Assembly: GCF_041346925.1 (NCBI RefSeq)
Contig: NZ_CP166840.1
Coordinates: 1,054,001 to 1,118,000 of the forward strand
Length of the DNA: 64,000 bases
Source: Agaribacterium sp. ZY112
GTDB lineage: Bacteria; Pseudomonadota; Gammaproteobacteria; Pseudomonadales; Cellvibrionaceae
Direction: 5' to 3'
Shown here: in pieces, positions 18,114-26,355 of the stretch
Numbering within the stretch: the first letter of the stretch is position 1
Layout of the letters: each line of letters starts with the position of its first letter
Translations under genes and position numbers: made by a program
The notes under the pieces: generated by a model
The model's database searches: none
What the model saw: only the letters and a program-made list of their open reading frames with translations
What the model was told of the DNA's origin: nothing

Positions 18114-19346
18114 ATGGCAACTAGAATCATAGAAGTTAATTTGAATGAGTCTCCTTATGACAATGAAAAAATTCATAATCGCTGGCATCCGGATATTCCA
18201 ATGGTGGAAACGGTAAAACCGGGTGATGACTTTATCATTGAGTGCTACGACTGGACCGGTGGTCAAATTAAGAATAATGACGACGCCTCTGACGTTCGTG
18301 ATGTTGATTTATCCAAGGTGCATTTTTTATCTGGGCCAGTAGGTGTCGAAGGCGCAGAACCTGGAGACTTACTAGAGGTTGATATATTAGATATCGGTAC
18401 TTTTGAAGAGTCTTTATGGGGCTTTAATGGTTTCTTTTCAAAGAAAAACGGTGGTGGCTTTTTAACAGAACATTTTCCAGAAGCGCAGAAGTCTATCTGG
18501 GACATAAATGGCATGTTCACAAAGTCGCGGCATGTTCCTGGGGTAGAGTTTGCAGGATTAATTCACCCAGGATTAATAGGCTGCCTACCCTCTAAAGAGT
18601 TGTTAGAAGAGTGGAATACTCGAGAGCAGGCTCTATTTGATACAGATCCTGAGCGTACACCACCCTTGGCGACCTTACCTTATGCTGAAACAGCGCATAT
18701 GGGAAAACTAACTGGCGAAGAGCGAGAGAAAGCAGCTGCAGAAGGTGCAAGAACAGTGCCCCCGCGTGAGCATGGTGGTAACTGTGATATCAAAGATTTA
18801 TCTCGTGGTTCTAAAATCTACTTTCCAGTCTATGTTGATGGTGGTGGCCTATCTGTAGGTGACTTACATTTTAGTCAGGGTGATGGCGAAATTACTTTCT
18901 GTGGGGCCATTGAAATGGCTGGCTGGATACACATGAGAGTGAATTTAATTAAAGATGGTATGAGTAAATACGCCATTAAAAACCCTATTTTTAAACCTAG
19001 CCCAATTACGCCGAAGTATGATGACTATTTGATTTTTGAGGGTATATCGGTTGATGAAAGTGGCGAGCAGCATTATTTAGATGTTCATATCGCCTACAGG
19101 CAGGCGTGCTTAAATGCAATTAATTACTTAGAAAAATTTGGTTACTCGCGAGCCCAGGCCTACGCCATTCTTGGTACAGCGCCGGTGCAAGGCCATATTA
19201 GTGGTGTTGTTGATATTCCAAATGCATGCGCAACGTTATGGTTACCGACTGATATTTTTGAGTTTAACGTACAGCCCGGTGCTGATGGGCCGAAGAAAGA
19301 GTTAGACGGCAGCGTAGACGTGCCTTTAGCTCCGGATCTTGATTGA
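18114..19346 (+). CDS. fmdA: Formamidase (acetamidase/formamidase family)
   Basis: 410 residues, the family's usual length. It hydrolyses formamide to formate and ammonia in the cytoplasm. Signatures: NRWHPDIP, PGDDFIIECYDWTGGQI, HFLSGPVGVEGAEPGDLLEVDI, PREHGGNCDIKDLSRGSKIY, PVYVDGGGLSVGDLHFSQGDGE and the C-terminal GHISGVVDIPNACATLWLP. GGAGAG precedes the ATG. The gene order transporter-fmdA-fmdB recalls the fmd amide-utilisation locus of Methylophilus, where fmdDEF import short amides and urea. Ammonia made here joins that from urease. Confidence 0.94.
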   Translation: MATRIIEVNLNESPYDNEKIHNRWHPDIPMVETVKPGDDFIIECYDWTGGQIKNNDDASDVRDVDLSKVHFLSGPVGVEGAEPGDLLEVDILDIGTFEESLWGFNGFFSKKNGGGFLTEHFPEAQKSIWDINGMFTKSRHVPGVEFAGLIHPGLIGCLPSKELLEEWNTREQALFDTDPERTPPLATLPYAETAHMGKLTGEEREKAAAEGARTVPPREHGGNCDIKDLSRGSKIYFPVYVDGGGLSVGDLHFSQGDGEITFCGAIEMAGWIHMRVNLIKDGMSKYAIKNPIFKPSPITPKYDDYLIFEGISVDESGEQHYLDVHIAYRQACLNAINYLEKFGYSRAQAYAILGTAPVQGHISGVVDIPNACATLWLPTDIFEFNVQPGADGPKKELDGSVDVPLAPDLD

Positions 19347-19358
19347 GGCACTAAGTTT

Positions 19359-19390
19359 GCGGGTGGTCATAATGATGCCCGCCTTTTTTT
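19359..19390 (+). terminator. Terminator-like hairpin between fmdA and fmdB
   Basis: GCGGGT pairs with GCCCGC across a loop, followed by a run of seven T. It lies 12 bp after the fmdA stop and before fmdB, so fmdB may be expressed by read-through or from its own promoter. Confidence 0.6.
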
Positions 19391-19411
19391 AATAAGAATC
19401 AGGGGAAGACG

Positions 19412-19762
19412 ATGCCTGTCTATGATTATAAGTGCGAGCAGCATGGCCGTTTCTACGGCTTAGCAACAATGGATGATAGCGATAAACCCGCGCACTGCCC
19501 CGAGTGTGGCAAGGTGAGTGCGAGGATTATTGTTATTTCACCCGATATTCTTGCTATGGATAAAGATAAAAAACAGGCCCATGAATTAAACGAAAAAAAT
19601 CAACATGAGCCGACTTTATCAAGTAAAGCTAGACGAGCCGAAGATGAGGAGCATAAAGCTGGATGCGGCTGCGAGAAAAAGCTAGGAAAAGCTAAAATGA
19701 TGTATACCGCACGCGGTGAGAAAATATTCCCTTCAATGAGACCCTGGATGATCAGTCACTGA
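19412..19762 (+). CDS. fmdB: FmdB family zinc-ribbon protein
   Basis: 116 residues. It opens MPVYDYKCEQHG, with a second knuckle HCPECGK near residue 29; the first knuckle reads CxxH rather than CxxC. The middle is charged and lysine-rich, and a second cysteine cluster GCGCEKK sits near residue 85. In Methylophilus FmdB was proposed as a regulator of formamidase expression; the biochemical role of the family is not settled. A good AGGGGA lies before the ATG. A strong terminator follows. Confidence 0.85.
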   Translation: MPVYDYKCEQHGRFYGLATMDDSDKPAHCPECGKVSARIIVISPDILAMDKDKKQAHELNEKNQHEPTLSSKARRAEDEEHKAGCGCEKKLGKAKMMYTARGEKIFPSMRPWMISH

Positions 19763-19784
19763 TCTCTAGTCGTAATCTTAATTA

Positions 19785-19826
19785 GGCCTCTAGTAAGCCA
19801 TGTTTACTAGAGGCCCTGTATTTTTA
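19785..19826 (+). terminator. Strong terminator after fmdB
   Basis: A perfect 12-bp stem (GGCCTCTAGTAA / TTACTAGAGGCC, 7-nt loop), followed by a T-rich tail. It ends the amide unit before ureF, so ureFG probably have their own promoter in 19827-19904. Confidence 0.8.
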
Positions 19827-19904
19827 GAGTAACTTTTGCTCACTATGCCGTGCTTTGCAAGTACATCGATTTTTAGTAGGCTTAATGATTTATAAGTTAA
19901 GTTA

Positions 19905-20576
19905 ATGATGCAAGCCCCTAGTGCCCTATTAAAGTTAATGTATTTGGTAAGCCCTGCCCTTCCTATTGGCGCTTACGCTTATAGTCAGGGGCAAGAGTGG
20001 GCGGTTGATGCTAACTGGATTCAGAGTGAAGATGAACTCTGTGACTGGTGGCAAGGGTTGATGTATAACAGCTTGGCTGTATGCGATTTACCCATTCTTA
20101 TGCGGTTATACGACGCGTGGCATCAAGAAAATTATGAGCAGGTCCGTTATTGGGATCAGTTTTTGATAGCCAGCCGAGAGACCTCGGAGTTATTACTCGA
20201 AGACACTCAGCTGGGTATCGCGCTAAAACGCGTACTTGAGACGCATCAGTTCACACGCTGCGAGTTGGTTGGTGAGAGGCCAAGTTTTGTAACTTTGTTT
20301 GCATTAGCTGGTGTAGAGTGGCAAATTGATAAGTCCGAATTGCTGCAAGGTTGGTTGTGGTCTTGGTTGGAAAATCAAGTGGCTGCTGCATGTAAAGCTG
20401 TACCTTTAGGTCAGACTCAAGCACAGCGAATGTTGATGCGTTTGATTGATGATATTCCCTTGGTTATCCAGCAGGCCTCACTGTGTGAGGATGAAGATAT
20501 TGGTGCAGGCCTACCAGGCTTGGCACTGGCATCTTGCTTGCACGAGCGACAATACTCCCGGCTTTTTAGAAGCTGA
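19905..20576 (+). CDS. ureF: Urease accessory protein UreF
   Basis: 223 residues, all-helical UreF family. Signatures: LMYLVSPALPIGAYAYSQGQEWAVD, SRETSELLLEDTQLG, PSFVTLFALAGVEW and AAACKAVPLGQTQAQRML. UreF bridges UreD and the UreG GTPase during nickel delivery. The gene is separated from ureDABCE by the two-component pair, the first importer and fmdAB, a split arrangement. Two adjacent ATGs could serve as start. Confidence 0.95.
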   Translation: MMQAPSALLKLMYLVSPALPIGAYAYSQGQEWAVDANWIQSEDELCDWWQGLMYNSLAVCDLPILMRLYDAWHQENYEQVRYWDQFLIASRETSELLLEDTQLGIALKRVLETHQFTRCELVGERPSFVTLFALAGVEWQIDKSELLQGWLWSWLENQVAAACKAVPLGQTQAQRMLMRLIDDIPLVIQQASLCEDEDIGAGLPGLALASCLHERQYSRLFRS

Positions 20577-20615
20577 TCTATAAAAGAAACCTAAAACAAC
20601 TAATTTGTAAATGAC

Positions 20616-21224
20616 ATGAAAAAACCTCCCTTAAGACTTGGTATTGGTGGCCCTGTAGGGTCGGGTAAAACGGCCTTGGTAAAAGAGCTGTGTAATGCGA
20701 TTAAAGACAAATACAACATCGCTGTAATTACCAACGATATCTATACCCGTGAAGATGCAGACTTTTTATTGCGTCATGAATCCTTAGATGCAGATCGTAT
20801 CATGGGGGTTGAAACTGGCGGTTGCCCTCATACGGCTATTCGTGAAGATGCGTCGATGAATTTAAGCGCTGTTGCTGAGTTACAGCAGCGTCATGAAAAT
20901 TTGGATCTGATCTTAATCGAAAGTGGTGGCGATAACTTAGCGGCTACGTTTAGCCCAGAACTCAGTGATTTAACACTTTATGTTATTGATGTAAGTGCTG
21001 GCGATAAAATCCCCCGTAAAGGTGGGCCGGGCATTACTAAAAGTGATTTATTGATTATTAATAAAATCGATTTGGCTCCATTGGTAGGGGCTGATCTTGA
21101 TGTTATGGATAGAGATGCAAAGAAGATGCGTGGGGATAAGCCTTTTATCTTCTCTAATCTTAAGGATGAAACTGGCTTACAGGATATTATTCGTTTTATC
21201 GAAAAAGCCGGAATGCTCGGTTAG
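20616..21224 (+). CDS. ureG: Urease accessory GTPase UreG
   Basis: 202 residues, SIMIBI-class GTPase. P-loop [12 protein letters not shown] at about residue 9, [14 protein letters not shown], metal-binding CPH motif in [46 protein letters not shown] and the NKID guanine-recognition motif. GTP hydrolysis drives nickel transfer from UreE/UreG to urease. It follows ureF by 39 bp and is 9 bp ahead of the nickel permease gene, so the three form one unit. Confidence 0.98.
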   Translation: MKKPPLRLGIGGPVGSGKTALVKELCNAIKDKYNIAVITNDIYTREDADFLLRHESLDADRIMGVETGGCPHTAIREDASMNLSAVAELQQRHENLDLILIESGGDNLAATFSPELSDLTLYVIDVSAGDKIPRKGGPGITKSDLLIINKIDLAPLVGADLDVMDRDAKKMRGDKPFIFSNLKDETGLQDIIRFIEKAGMLG

Positions 21225-21233
21225 GTAGTTGCT

Positions 21234-21848
21234 GTGGACACATTGAGTCTTAGTTTATTTCTTGGTTCTGGTTTGGCCTGGGGCATGATTCACGCTTTTG
21301 ACCCGGATCATATGGCTGCAGTTGCCGGTGTAAGTGCTGGTAGCGACAAGGCGGATACGGGGCTGTGGCGTTTTGCTTTACGCTGGTCGGCAGGGCATGG
21401 CTTGGCTATTGCCGCTATTGCAATGGCGGTGTTTGCTTTTGGTATGGCTATTCCTGAGCGTTTTAGCTTTTATGCTGAGAGCTCAGTTAGTTTTATGCTG
21501 ATAGCACTTGGTTGTTTTGCTCTCTGGCGTTTAAAGTTCGACCGCCTCGGCGAGAAGAGTGCTCATGTATCCCAGCGTGGTGCTGTTGTTGTCGGTATCG
21601 TGCATGGTATAGCGGGCTCTGCACCGCTGTTGGCATTAATTCCTCTGTCACAAGTTGGCCACCCTTTAATCGCTCTTCTTTATGTGCTTCTTTTTAGTGC
21701 GGGCGTCTTGTTGGCCATGACAAGTTTGGGGCAAGTGCTCAGTTTTAGCCTGAACTTCGCGTCACGCGTGACTCAGCGTTATCAAAACGTCGCTCAAATT
21801 GGCTTTGCTCTGTTCTCAATTGGCGTTGGAATCTTTCTTTTGTTTTGA
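21234..21848 (+). CDS. NicO/UreH-type nickel permease
   Basis: 204 residues, about six membrane helices. The first helix ends in HAFDPDHMAAVAG, the H-x4-DH nickel-binding signature of NiCoT/NicO-family transporters; a second conserved patch is VVGIVHGIAGSAPLLALIPL. The start is GTG at 21234, nine bases after ureG. Its place at the end of the urease accessory run indicates nickel uptake for urease, like UreH permeases or HupE/UreJ elsewhere. Substrate is inferred, since cobalt is possible for the wider family. Confidence 0.85.
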   Translation: MDTLSLSLFLGSGLAWGMIHAFDPDHMAAVAGVSAGSDKADTGLWRFALRWSAGHGLAIAAIAMAVFAFGMAIPERFSFYAESSVSFMLIALGCFALWRLKFDRLGEKSAHVSQRGAVVVGIVHGIAGSAPLLALIPLSQVGHPLIALLYVLLFSAGVLLAMTSLGQVLSFSLNFASRVTQRYQNVAQIGFALFSIGVGIFLLF

Positions 21849-21893
21849 TTGCACTGTAATTGATCGATATCAAAGCGATTTGACTTCTTTCAG

Positions 21894-21910
21894 GGCACCA
21901 ATTTGGTGCC
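21894..21910 (+). promoter_or_regulatory. NtrC-type binding site upstream of urtA
   Basis: GGCAC-CAATTTG-GTGCC fits the NtrC consensus TGCAC-N7-GTGCA in the eight core positions. It lies 154 bp before the sigma-54 element, typical for an enhancer site. The same hairpin followed by T-rich DNA might also serve as terminator for the nickel permease gene. Confidence 0.65.
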
Positions 21911-22047
21911 TTTGCTTTTCTTGTGGGTCCGACTTGGTGCTCGCATCACTCTTCTTGCTTAATGCATGCCTTGTTTTCTTCTGCTTCATTCAAAAAAATC
22001 TAATTAAAACAGCGGCTTAAAACTATTCGGCGCGTGTTTTTCGCTGT

Positions 22048-22063
22048 TGGCACCATCCGTGCT
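22048..22063 (+). promoter_or_regulatory. Sigma-54 promoter of the second urt operon
   Basis: TGGCACC-ATCC-GTGCT against consensus TGGCACG-N4-TTGCW: GG and GC are exactly 10 bp apart. Transcription should begin near 22074. Very good match. Confidence 0.8.
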
Positions 22064-22149
22064 CTTACTCACTCGCTAAAAAGTAAAAGGGGTGACGCAA
22101 TTAGAAACATCCCTACATATAGAAGATTCTGATCCTTTGGAGGAATAAC

Positions 22150-23439
22150 ATGAAGCAAGTTTTCAAAAAAACCGGTGCGGTACTTGGTGCAGCCGCATTA
22201 ACGCTTAGTGCTCACGTTGCAATGGCTGCAGACACAATTAAAGTGGGTGTGCTTCACTCACTGTCTGGCACCATGGCGATTTCAGAAACCACATTAAAAG
22301 ATACGGTTTTGATGATGGTTGAAGAGCAAAACAAAGCGGGTGGTTTATTAGGTAAGAAATTGGAAGCCGTTGTGGTTGACCCTGCTTCAAACTGGCCTTT
22401 GTTTGCTGAAAAAACAAAAGAGCTAATCGAGCAGAAAAACGTAGACGTGATCTTCGGCTGCTGGACTTCAGTTTCTCGTAAATCAGTATTGCCTGTTATT
22501 GAAGAGTTGAACGGTTTGTTGTTCTACCCTGTTCAATACGAAGGTGAAGAAAGTTCAAAGAATGTTTTCTACACTGGTGCAGCGCCTAATCAGCAAGCGA
22601 TTCCTGCTGTTGATTATTTAATGGAAGAAGAAGGTGTTAAGCGTTGGGTTCTTGAAGGTACTGACTATGTTTACCCTCAAACAACTAACAAGATTCTTAA
22701 GTCTTACTTGATGAGTAAGGGCGTTGCTGAAGCTGACATCAGCGTTAACTACACGCCTTTTGGTCATGCTGATTGGTCTACTCGCGTAAGCCAAATTAAA
22801 GCATTCGGTTCAGCGGGTAAGAAAACGGCTGTTGTATCAACTGTAAACGGTGATGCTAACGTTCCTTTCTACAAAGAACTTGCTAACCAAGGTATCAGCG
22901 CTGAAGACATCCCTGTTGTTGCCTTCTCTGTTGGTGAAGAAGAGCTTAGCGGTTTTGATACTGCGCCTCTTGTAGGTCACCTAGCTGCTTGGAACTACTT
23001 CCAGAGCGCTGAATCTGACGCTAACGATGCCTTTATTGCCAAATGGCGTAAATTCATTGGTGATGAAAAGCGCGTTACCAATGACCCAATGGAAGCAACT
23101 TATATCGGTTTCCAGGCTTGGGTAAAAGCGGTTGAGAAAGCTAAGTCTACTGATACTGATAAAGTTCGCATGGCTATGTACGGCATCGAAGTGCCTAACT
23201 TAACTGGTGGTGTAGCTAAAGTACTTCCTAACCACCACTTCACTAAGCCTGTTCTAATTGGCGAAATTCAAGCTGATGGTCAGTTTGATATCGTAAGCCA
23301 AACTGAAGAAGTTGCCGGTGATGCTTGGACTGATTTCCTTCCTGAGAGCGCGAAAATCATCTCTGATTGGCAGGACAAGAAAATCAACTGTGGTAACTAC
23401 AACACTGAAACTAAAAAGTGTTCTGGCCAAAACTTCTAA
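22150..23439 (+). CDS. urtA: Urea ABC transporter substrate-binding protein UrtA (copy 2)
   Basis: 429 residues, with a Sec signal peptide cleaved near AMAAD (residues 26-28). Signatures: VGVLHSLSGTMAISETTLKD, DPASNWPLFAEKTKELI, FGCWTSVSRKSVLPVIEELNGLLFYPVQYEGEES, GTDYVYPQTTNK, NGDANVPFYKELANQGI and LPNHHFTKP. This is the canonical UrtA architecture. The strong GGAGGA, the sigma-54 promoter and a terminator just after the gene suggest that it is made in excess over the membrane parts under nitrogen limitation. Confidence 0.95.
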   Translation: MKQVFKKTGAVLGAAALTLSAHVAMAADTIKVGVLHSLSGTMAISETTLKDTVLMMVEEQNKAGGLLGKKLEAVVVDPASNWPLFAEKTKELIEQKNVDVIFGCWTSVSRKSVLPVIEELNGLLFYPVQYEGEESSKNVFYTGAAPNQQAIPAVDYLMEEEGVKRWVLEGTDYVYPQTTNKILKSYLMSKGVAEADISVNYTPFGHADWSTRVSQIKAFGSAGKKTAVVSTVNGDANVPFYKELANQGISAEDIPVVAFSVGEEELSGFDTAPLVGHLAAWNYFQSAESDANDAFIAKWRKFIGDEKRVTNDPMEATYIGFQAWVKAVEKAKSTDTDKVRMAMYGIEVPNLTGGVAKVLPNHHFTKPVLIGEIQADGQFDIVSQTEEVAGDAWTDFLPESAKIISDWQDKKINCGNYNTETKKCSGQNF

Positions 23440-23452
23440 GTTAAAAGCTTAG

Positions 23453-23490
23453 TTTGATGTTGAGCCACCTACCCTGTGGCTCCCATCAAA
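23453..23490 (+). repeat. Long stem-loop after urtA
   Basis: TTTGATG and GAGCCAC pair with GTGGCTC and CATCAAA across a 7-nt loop and a small internal bulge, giving 14 base pairs. There is no T-tract. Likely an mRNA-stabilising 3' structure for the urtA message. Confidence 0.55.
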
Positions 23491-23519
23491 ACATGTCTGC
23501 ATTCATGCAGCTATAAAAT

Positions 23520-23543
23520 GGCCTCCATATGAGGCCTTTTTTA
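23520..23543 (+). terminator. Terminator between urtA and urtB
   Basis: A perfect 6-bp stem GGCCTC / GAGGCC with a 5-nt loop, followed by six T. It is placed inside the operon, so only part of the transcripts should extend into urtBCDE. Confidence 0.75.
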
Positions 23544-23572
23544 TTCCTAAAAAAATTATAAAGGTAAGTGAT

Positions 23573-25186
23573 ATGAATTTACTTGCTAACCTAACGCTGA
23601 TTCTTGGCGTATTACTTGGTGCAAATTCAATTCAGGCGAAGACATTTGAAGATGTTTTGCCTAGCCTTAATCAAGGTTCCTACGGTGATAAAGCCGAAGC
23701 CATTGAGTTAATGGCAACAATCGATGACGAGCGTGTATTGCCAACTTTTTTAGCCTTATTGGATGCTCGGTTATTTTTTAAAAAAGATAGTTCCACATTT
23801 GTCATATTGAAAGATGTTAAAGACCTTAGCAGTGCGAAAAATGCCATAACGGGCGAGGTTGTCGCTGTTGATAGTAAGCGTGCAATTAAAAAAGTACGCA
23901 TCAACAATAAATTACGTCGTACCTTGCGCCCGCTTTTGGCTGTATTGCAATTATCGAGTGATGATGTAAAAACTCGTTTGTCTTCAGCGCAAGATCTTGC
24001 AAAAAAACCTGACCCCAGCTTACGGTCGATAATTGATCAGGCGTATAAAACTGAAGAAGTTAACAAGGTGAAGAATGCTTTAGAGCTGACTTTGGCTTTG
24101 ATTGATATTAAATCTGATGTTGAAGCCGAGCGCTTACTTGCTGTTGGTATTTTGGGCTCATCTGTTGAACCAGAAGTAGTAGCAGTGCTTAAAACGTTGG
24201 CGGAAAAAAACGAGGATGGCACATGGAAGGACCAACACGCCGCTGTTGCTGAGTTAGCTGCACAGAAATTGGCCGTGGTAGAGGACAGGGTAAAGTTATT
24301 TAAGTTTTCTGAGAATATTATTTTTGGTTTGAGTTTGGGCTCGATCTTGTTGCTTGCTGCTATTGGTTTAGCAATTACCTTTGGTGTTATGGGGGTTATT
24401 AACATGGCCCATGGCGAAATGATTATGCTAGGTGCATATACAACGTTCGCTATTCAGCAATTATTTCCATCAATGATGAATTGGTCTTTATTAATGGCCA
24501 TACCTGCGGCATTTTTAGTCAGTGGTTTTGTTGGCGTGTTAATTGAGCGCCTTGTTATCCGCCATCTTTATGGCCGCCCTCTCGATACTCTATTGGCAAC
24601 CTTTGGTATTAGTTTGATATTGCAGCAAGCCGTGCGCATGTACAGCTCTAATAATGTTGCGGTAGTTACCCCTGACTGGTTGGCCGGTTATTGGGCCGTG
24701 AATGGTGCGATGTCTCTAACCTACAACCGTATTTATATTTTGGTTTTTGCCTTGATTGTACTGGCCATGCTGGCCGTCGTACTTAAGCGAACCATGATGG
24801 GTTTGCAAATGCGTGCAGTGACTCAGAACCGAGCGATGGCGACGTCTATGGGGATCCGTTCAGGTTGGGTTGATGCCATGACCTTTGGTTTGGGGTCGGG
24901 GATTGCCGGTATTGCCGGTGTTGCGCTTAGCCAAATTACCAATGTCGGCCCCAACCTCGGTCAAGGTTATATTATCGATAGCTTTATGGTGGTGGTTTTT
25001 GGTGGTGTGGGTAACTTACTGGGTACCTTCTTTGGTGCCATGAGTTTGGGCCTTGCTAACAAGTTATTAGAACCCTATGCCGGTGCCGTAGTTGGTAAAA
25101 TTATTGTACTTGTATTTATTATCTTATTTATCCAATGGCGACCTCGCGGCTTGTTTGCGCTTAAAGGTCGGTTTGTGGAGGATTAA
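23573..25186 (+). CDS. urtB: Urea ABC transporter permease UrtB (long form)
   Basis: 537 residues. After a signal peptide, residues about 24-230 form a periplasmic helical region with HEAT-like repeats (AIELMATIDDERVLPTFLALLD, AERLLAVGILG), typical of true UrtB. The LivH-type permease follows: GLSLGSILLLAAIGLAITFG, GVINMAHGEMIMLGAY, RPLDTLLATFGISLILQQ, VVVFGGVGNLLGT and QWRPRGLFALKGR. The short UrtB of the first importer lacks the N-terminal region. AAGGTA precedes the ATG; urtC starts 3 bp after the stop. Confidence 0.95.
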   Translation: MNLLANLTLILGVLLGANSIQAKTFEDVLPSLNQGSYGDKAEAIELMATIDDERVLPTFLALLDARLFFKKDSSTFVILKDVKDLSSAKNAITGEVVAVDSKRAIKKVRINNKLRRTLRPLLAVLQLSSDDVKTRLSSAQDLAKKPDPSLRSIIDQAYKTEEVNKVKNALELTLALIDIKSDVEAERLLAVGILGSSVEPEVVAVLKTLAEKNEDGTWKDQHAAVAELAAQKLAVVEDRVKLFKFSENIIFGLSLGSILLLAAIGLAITFGVMGVINMAHGEMIMLGAYTTFAIQQLFPSMMNWSLLMAIPAAFLVSGFVGVLIERLVIRHLYGRPLDTLLATFGISLILQQAVRMYSSNNVAVVTPDWLAGYWAVNGAMSLTYNRIYILVFALIVLAMLAVVLKRTMMGLQMRAVTQNRAMATSMGIRSGWVDAMTFGLGSGIAGIAGVALSQITNVGPNLGQGYIIDSFMVVVFGGVGNLLGTFFGAMSLGLANKLLEPYAGAVVGKIIVLVFIILFIQWRPRGLFALKGRFVED

Positions 25187-25188
25187 TC

Positions 25189-26355
25189 ATGTTAAAACAC
25201 AGCCTCCTTTATACACTGATACAAAACGACAAAGTCGGTCGCTGGGTAATCCTATGCATCACTGCTATGGCTTTTGTTATTCCTTTTCTTAACTTGGTCA
25301 TGCCTGAAGGCAGTTTTTTCCACGTGCCTACGTATGTGGTCACCCTGCTCGGTAAATATCTTTGTTATGCCCTGCTTGCTTTAGCCTTAGATTTAGTTTG
25401 GGGTTATTGCGGTATTTTGAGTCTTGGTCACGGTGCGTTTTTTGCGCTCGGGGGTTATGCCATGGGTATGTACTTAATGCGTCAGATCGGCGACAGAAGT
25501 ATGTACGGCAATGCAGACCTGCCTGATTTTATGGTGTTCTTAAACTGGACGGAATTACCTTGGTATTGGCAAGGTTTTGACATGTTTGGTTTTGCCATGT
25601 TGATGGTGGTGCTAGTGCCAGGAATTTTGGCTTTCCTTTTTGGTTGGTTAGCTTTTCGTTCACGTGTAACCGGTGTTTACCTTTCCATTATTACTCAAGC
25701 TTTAACCTACGCTTTAATGCAAGCATTTTTCCTTAATGACTTTGGTTTTGGTGGTAACAACGGTTTAACGGATTTTAAAGACATACTTGGCTTTAATATC
25801 CAAGCCGATGGCACTCGTGTGGCCTTGTTCTTTATTACGGCAATGATACTGGTTGTTTCTTATTTGGTGTGTCGCTTTATCACTGAAAGTAAGTTTGGCC
25901 GAGTACTTGTTGCTATCCGTGATTCAGAAAGCCGAGCCCGCTTCTTGGGTTATCGTGTTGAGCATTACAAACTATTAGTATTTGTTTTCTCTGCGGCTTT
26001 AGCGGGTATTGCCGGTGCGTTGTTTGTGCCCCAGGTTGGTATTATCAATCCAGGCGAGTTTAGCCCAATTAATTCAATTGAAATTGTTATTTGGGTGGCC
26101 CTTGGTGGCCGAGGCACATTATATGGAGCCATCATTGGCGCTATTGTTGTTAACTACGCTAAAACCTATTTCACCGGAGCCTTCCCTGAAATTTGGTTGT
26201 TCTTCTTAGGTGCGCTGTTTGTTCTGTCTACAACTTCTCTGCCGCAAGGTTTGGTTGGTTTAGCAGAAAAATTAATGAAAAAGGTTAAACCCTTACCTAT
26301 TCACGACACAGAAGCCAAGCCTGAAGAAAAAGTTAATAAGGAGGCCGAAGCATGA
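25189..26355 (+). CDS. urtC: Urea ABC transporter permease UrtC (copy 2)
   Basis: 388 residues, LivM-type. Signatures: LVWGYCGILSLGHGAFFALGGYAMGMYLM, RSRVTGVYLSIITQALTYA, GFGGNNGLTDFKDILG, VLVAIRDSESRARFLGYRV, GGRGTLYGAIIGAIVVNYAKT and TSLPQGLVGLAEK. The tail after the last helix is Lys/Glu-rich. GGAGGA before the ATG lies inside the urtB end, and the stop overlaps the urtD start (ATGA), so expression is coupled. Confidence 0.95.
   Translation: MLKHSLLYTLIQNDKVGRWVILCITAMAFVIPFLNLVMPEGSFFHVPTYVVTLLGKYLCYALLALALDLVWGYCGILSLGHGAFFALGGYAMGMYLMRQIGDRSMYGNADLPDFMVFLNWTELPWYWQGFDMFGFAMLMVVLVPGILAFLFGWLAFRSRVTGVYLSIITQALTYALMQAFFLNDFGFGGNNGLTDFKDILGFNIQADGTRVALFFITAMILVVSYLVCRFITESKFGRVLVAIRDSESRARFLGYRVEHYKLLVFVFSAALAGIAGALFVPQVGIINPGEFSPINSIEIVIWVALGGRGTLYGAIIGAIVVNYAKTYFTGAFPEIWLFFLGALFVLSTTSLPQGLVGLAEKLMKKVKPLPIHDTEAKPEEKVNKEAEA

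Larger units (their letters stand above)
21849..22149 (+). promoter_or_regulatory. Control region of the second urt operon
   Basis: 301 bp without a gene. From left to right it holds a near-perfect dyad (21894-21910) like an NtrC box, a weaker half-site at about 21934-21940 (right arms 31 bp apart, three helical turns), a sigma-54 -24/-12 element (22048-22063) and a 76-bp leader ending in GGAGGA before urtA. This is the arrangement expected of a nitrogen-limitation promoter. Confidence 0.75.

Noticed and set aside
21799..22020. 73-codon open frame spanning the end of the nickel permease gene
   Set aside because: It overlaps the permease in another frame and runs through the NtrC-like site; composition is not protein-like.
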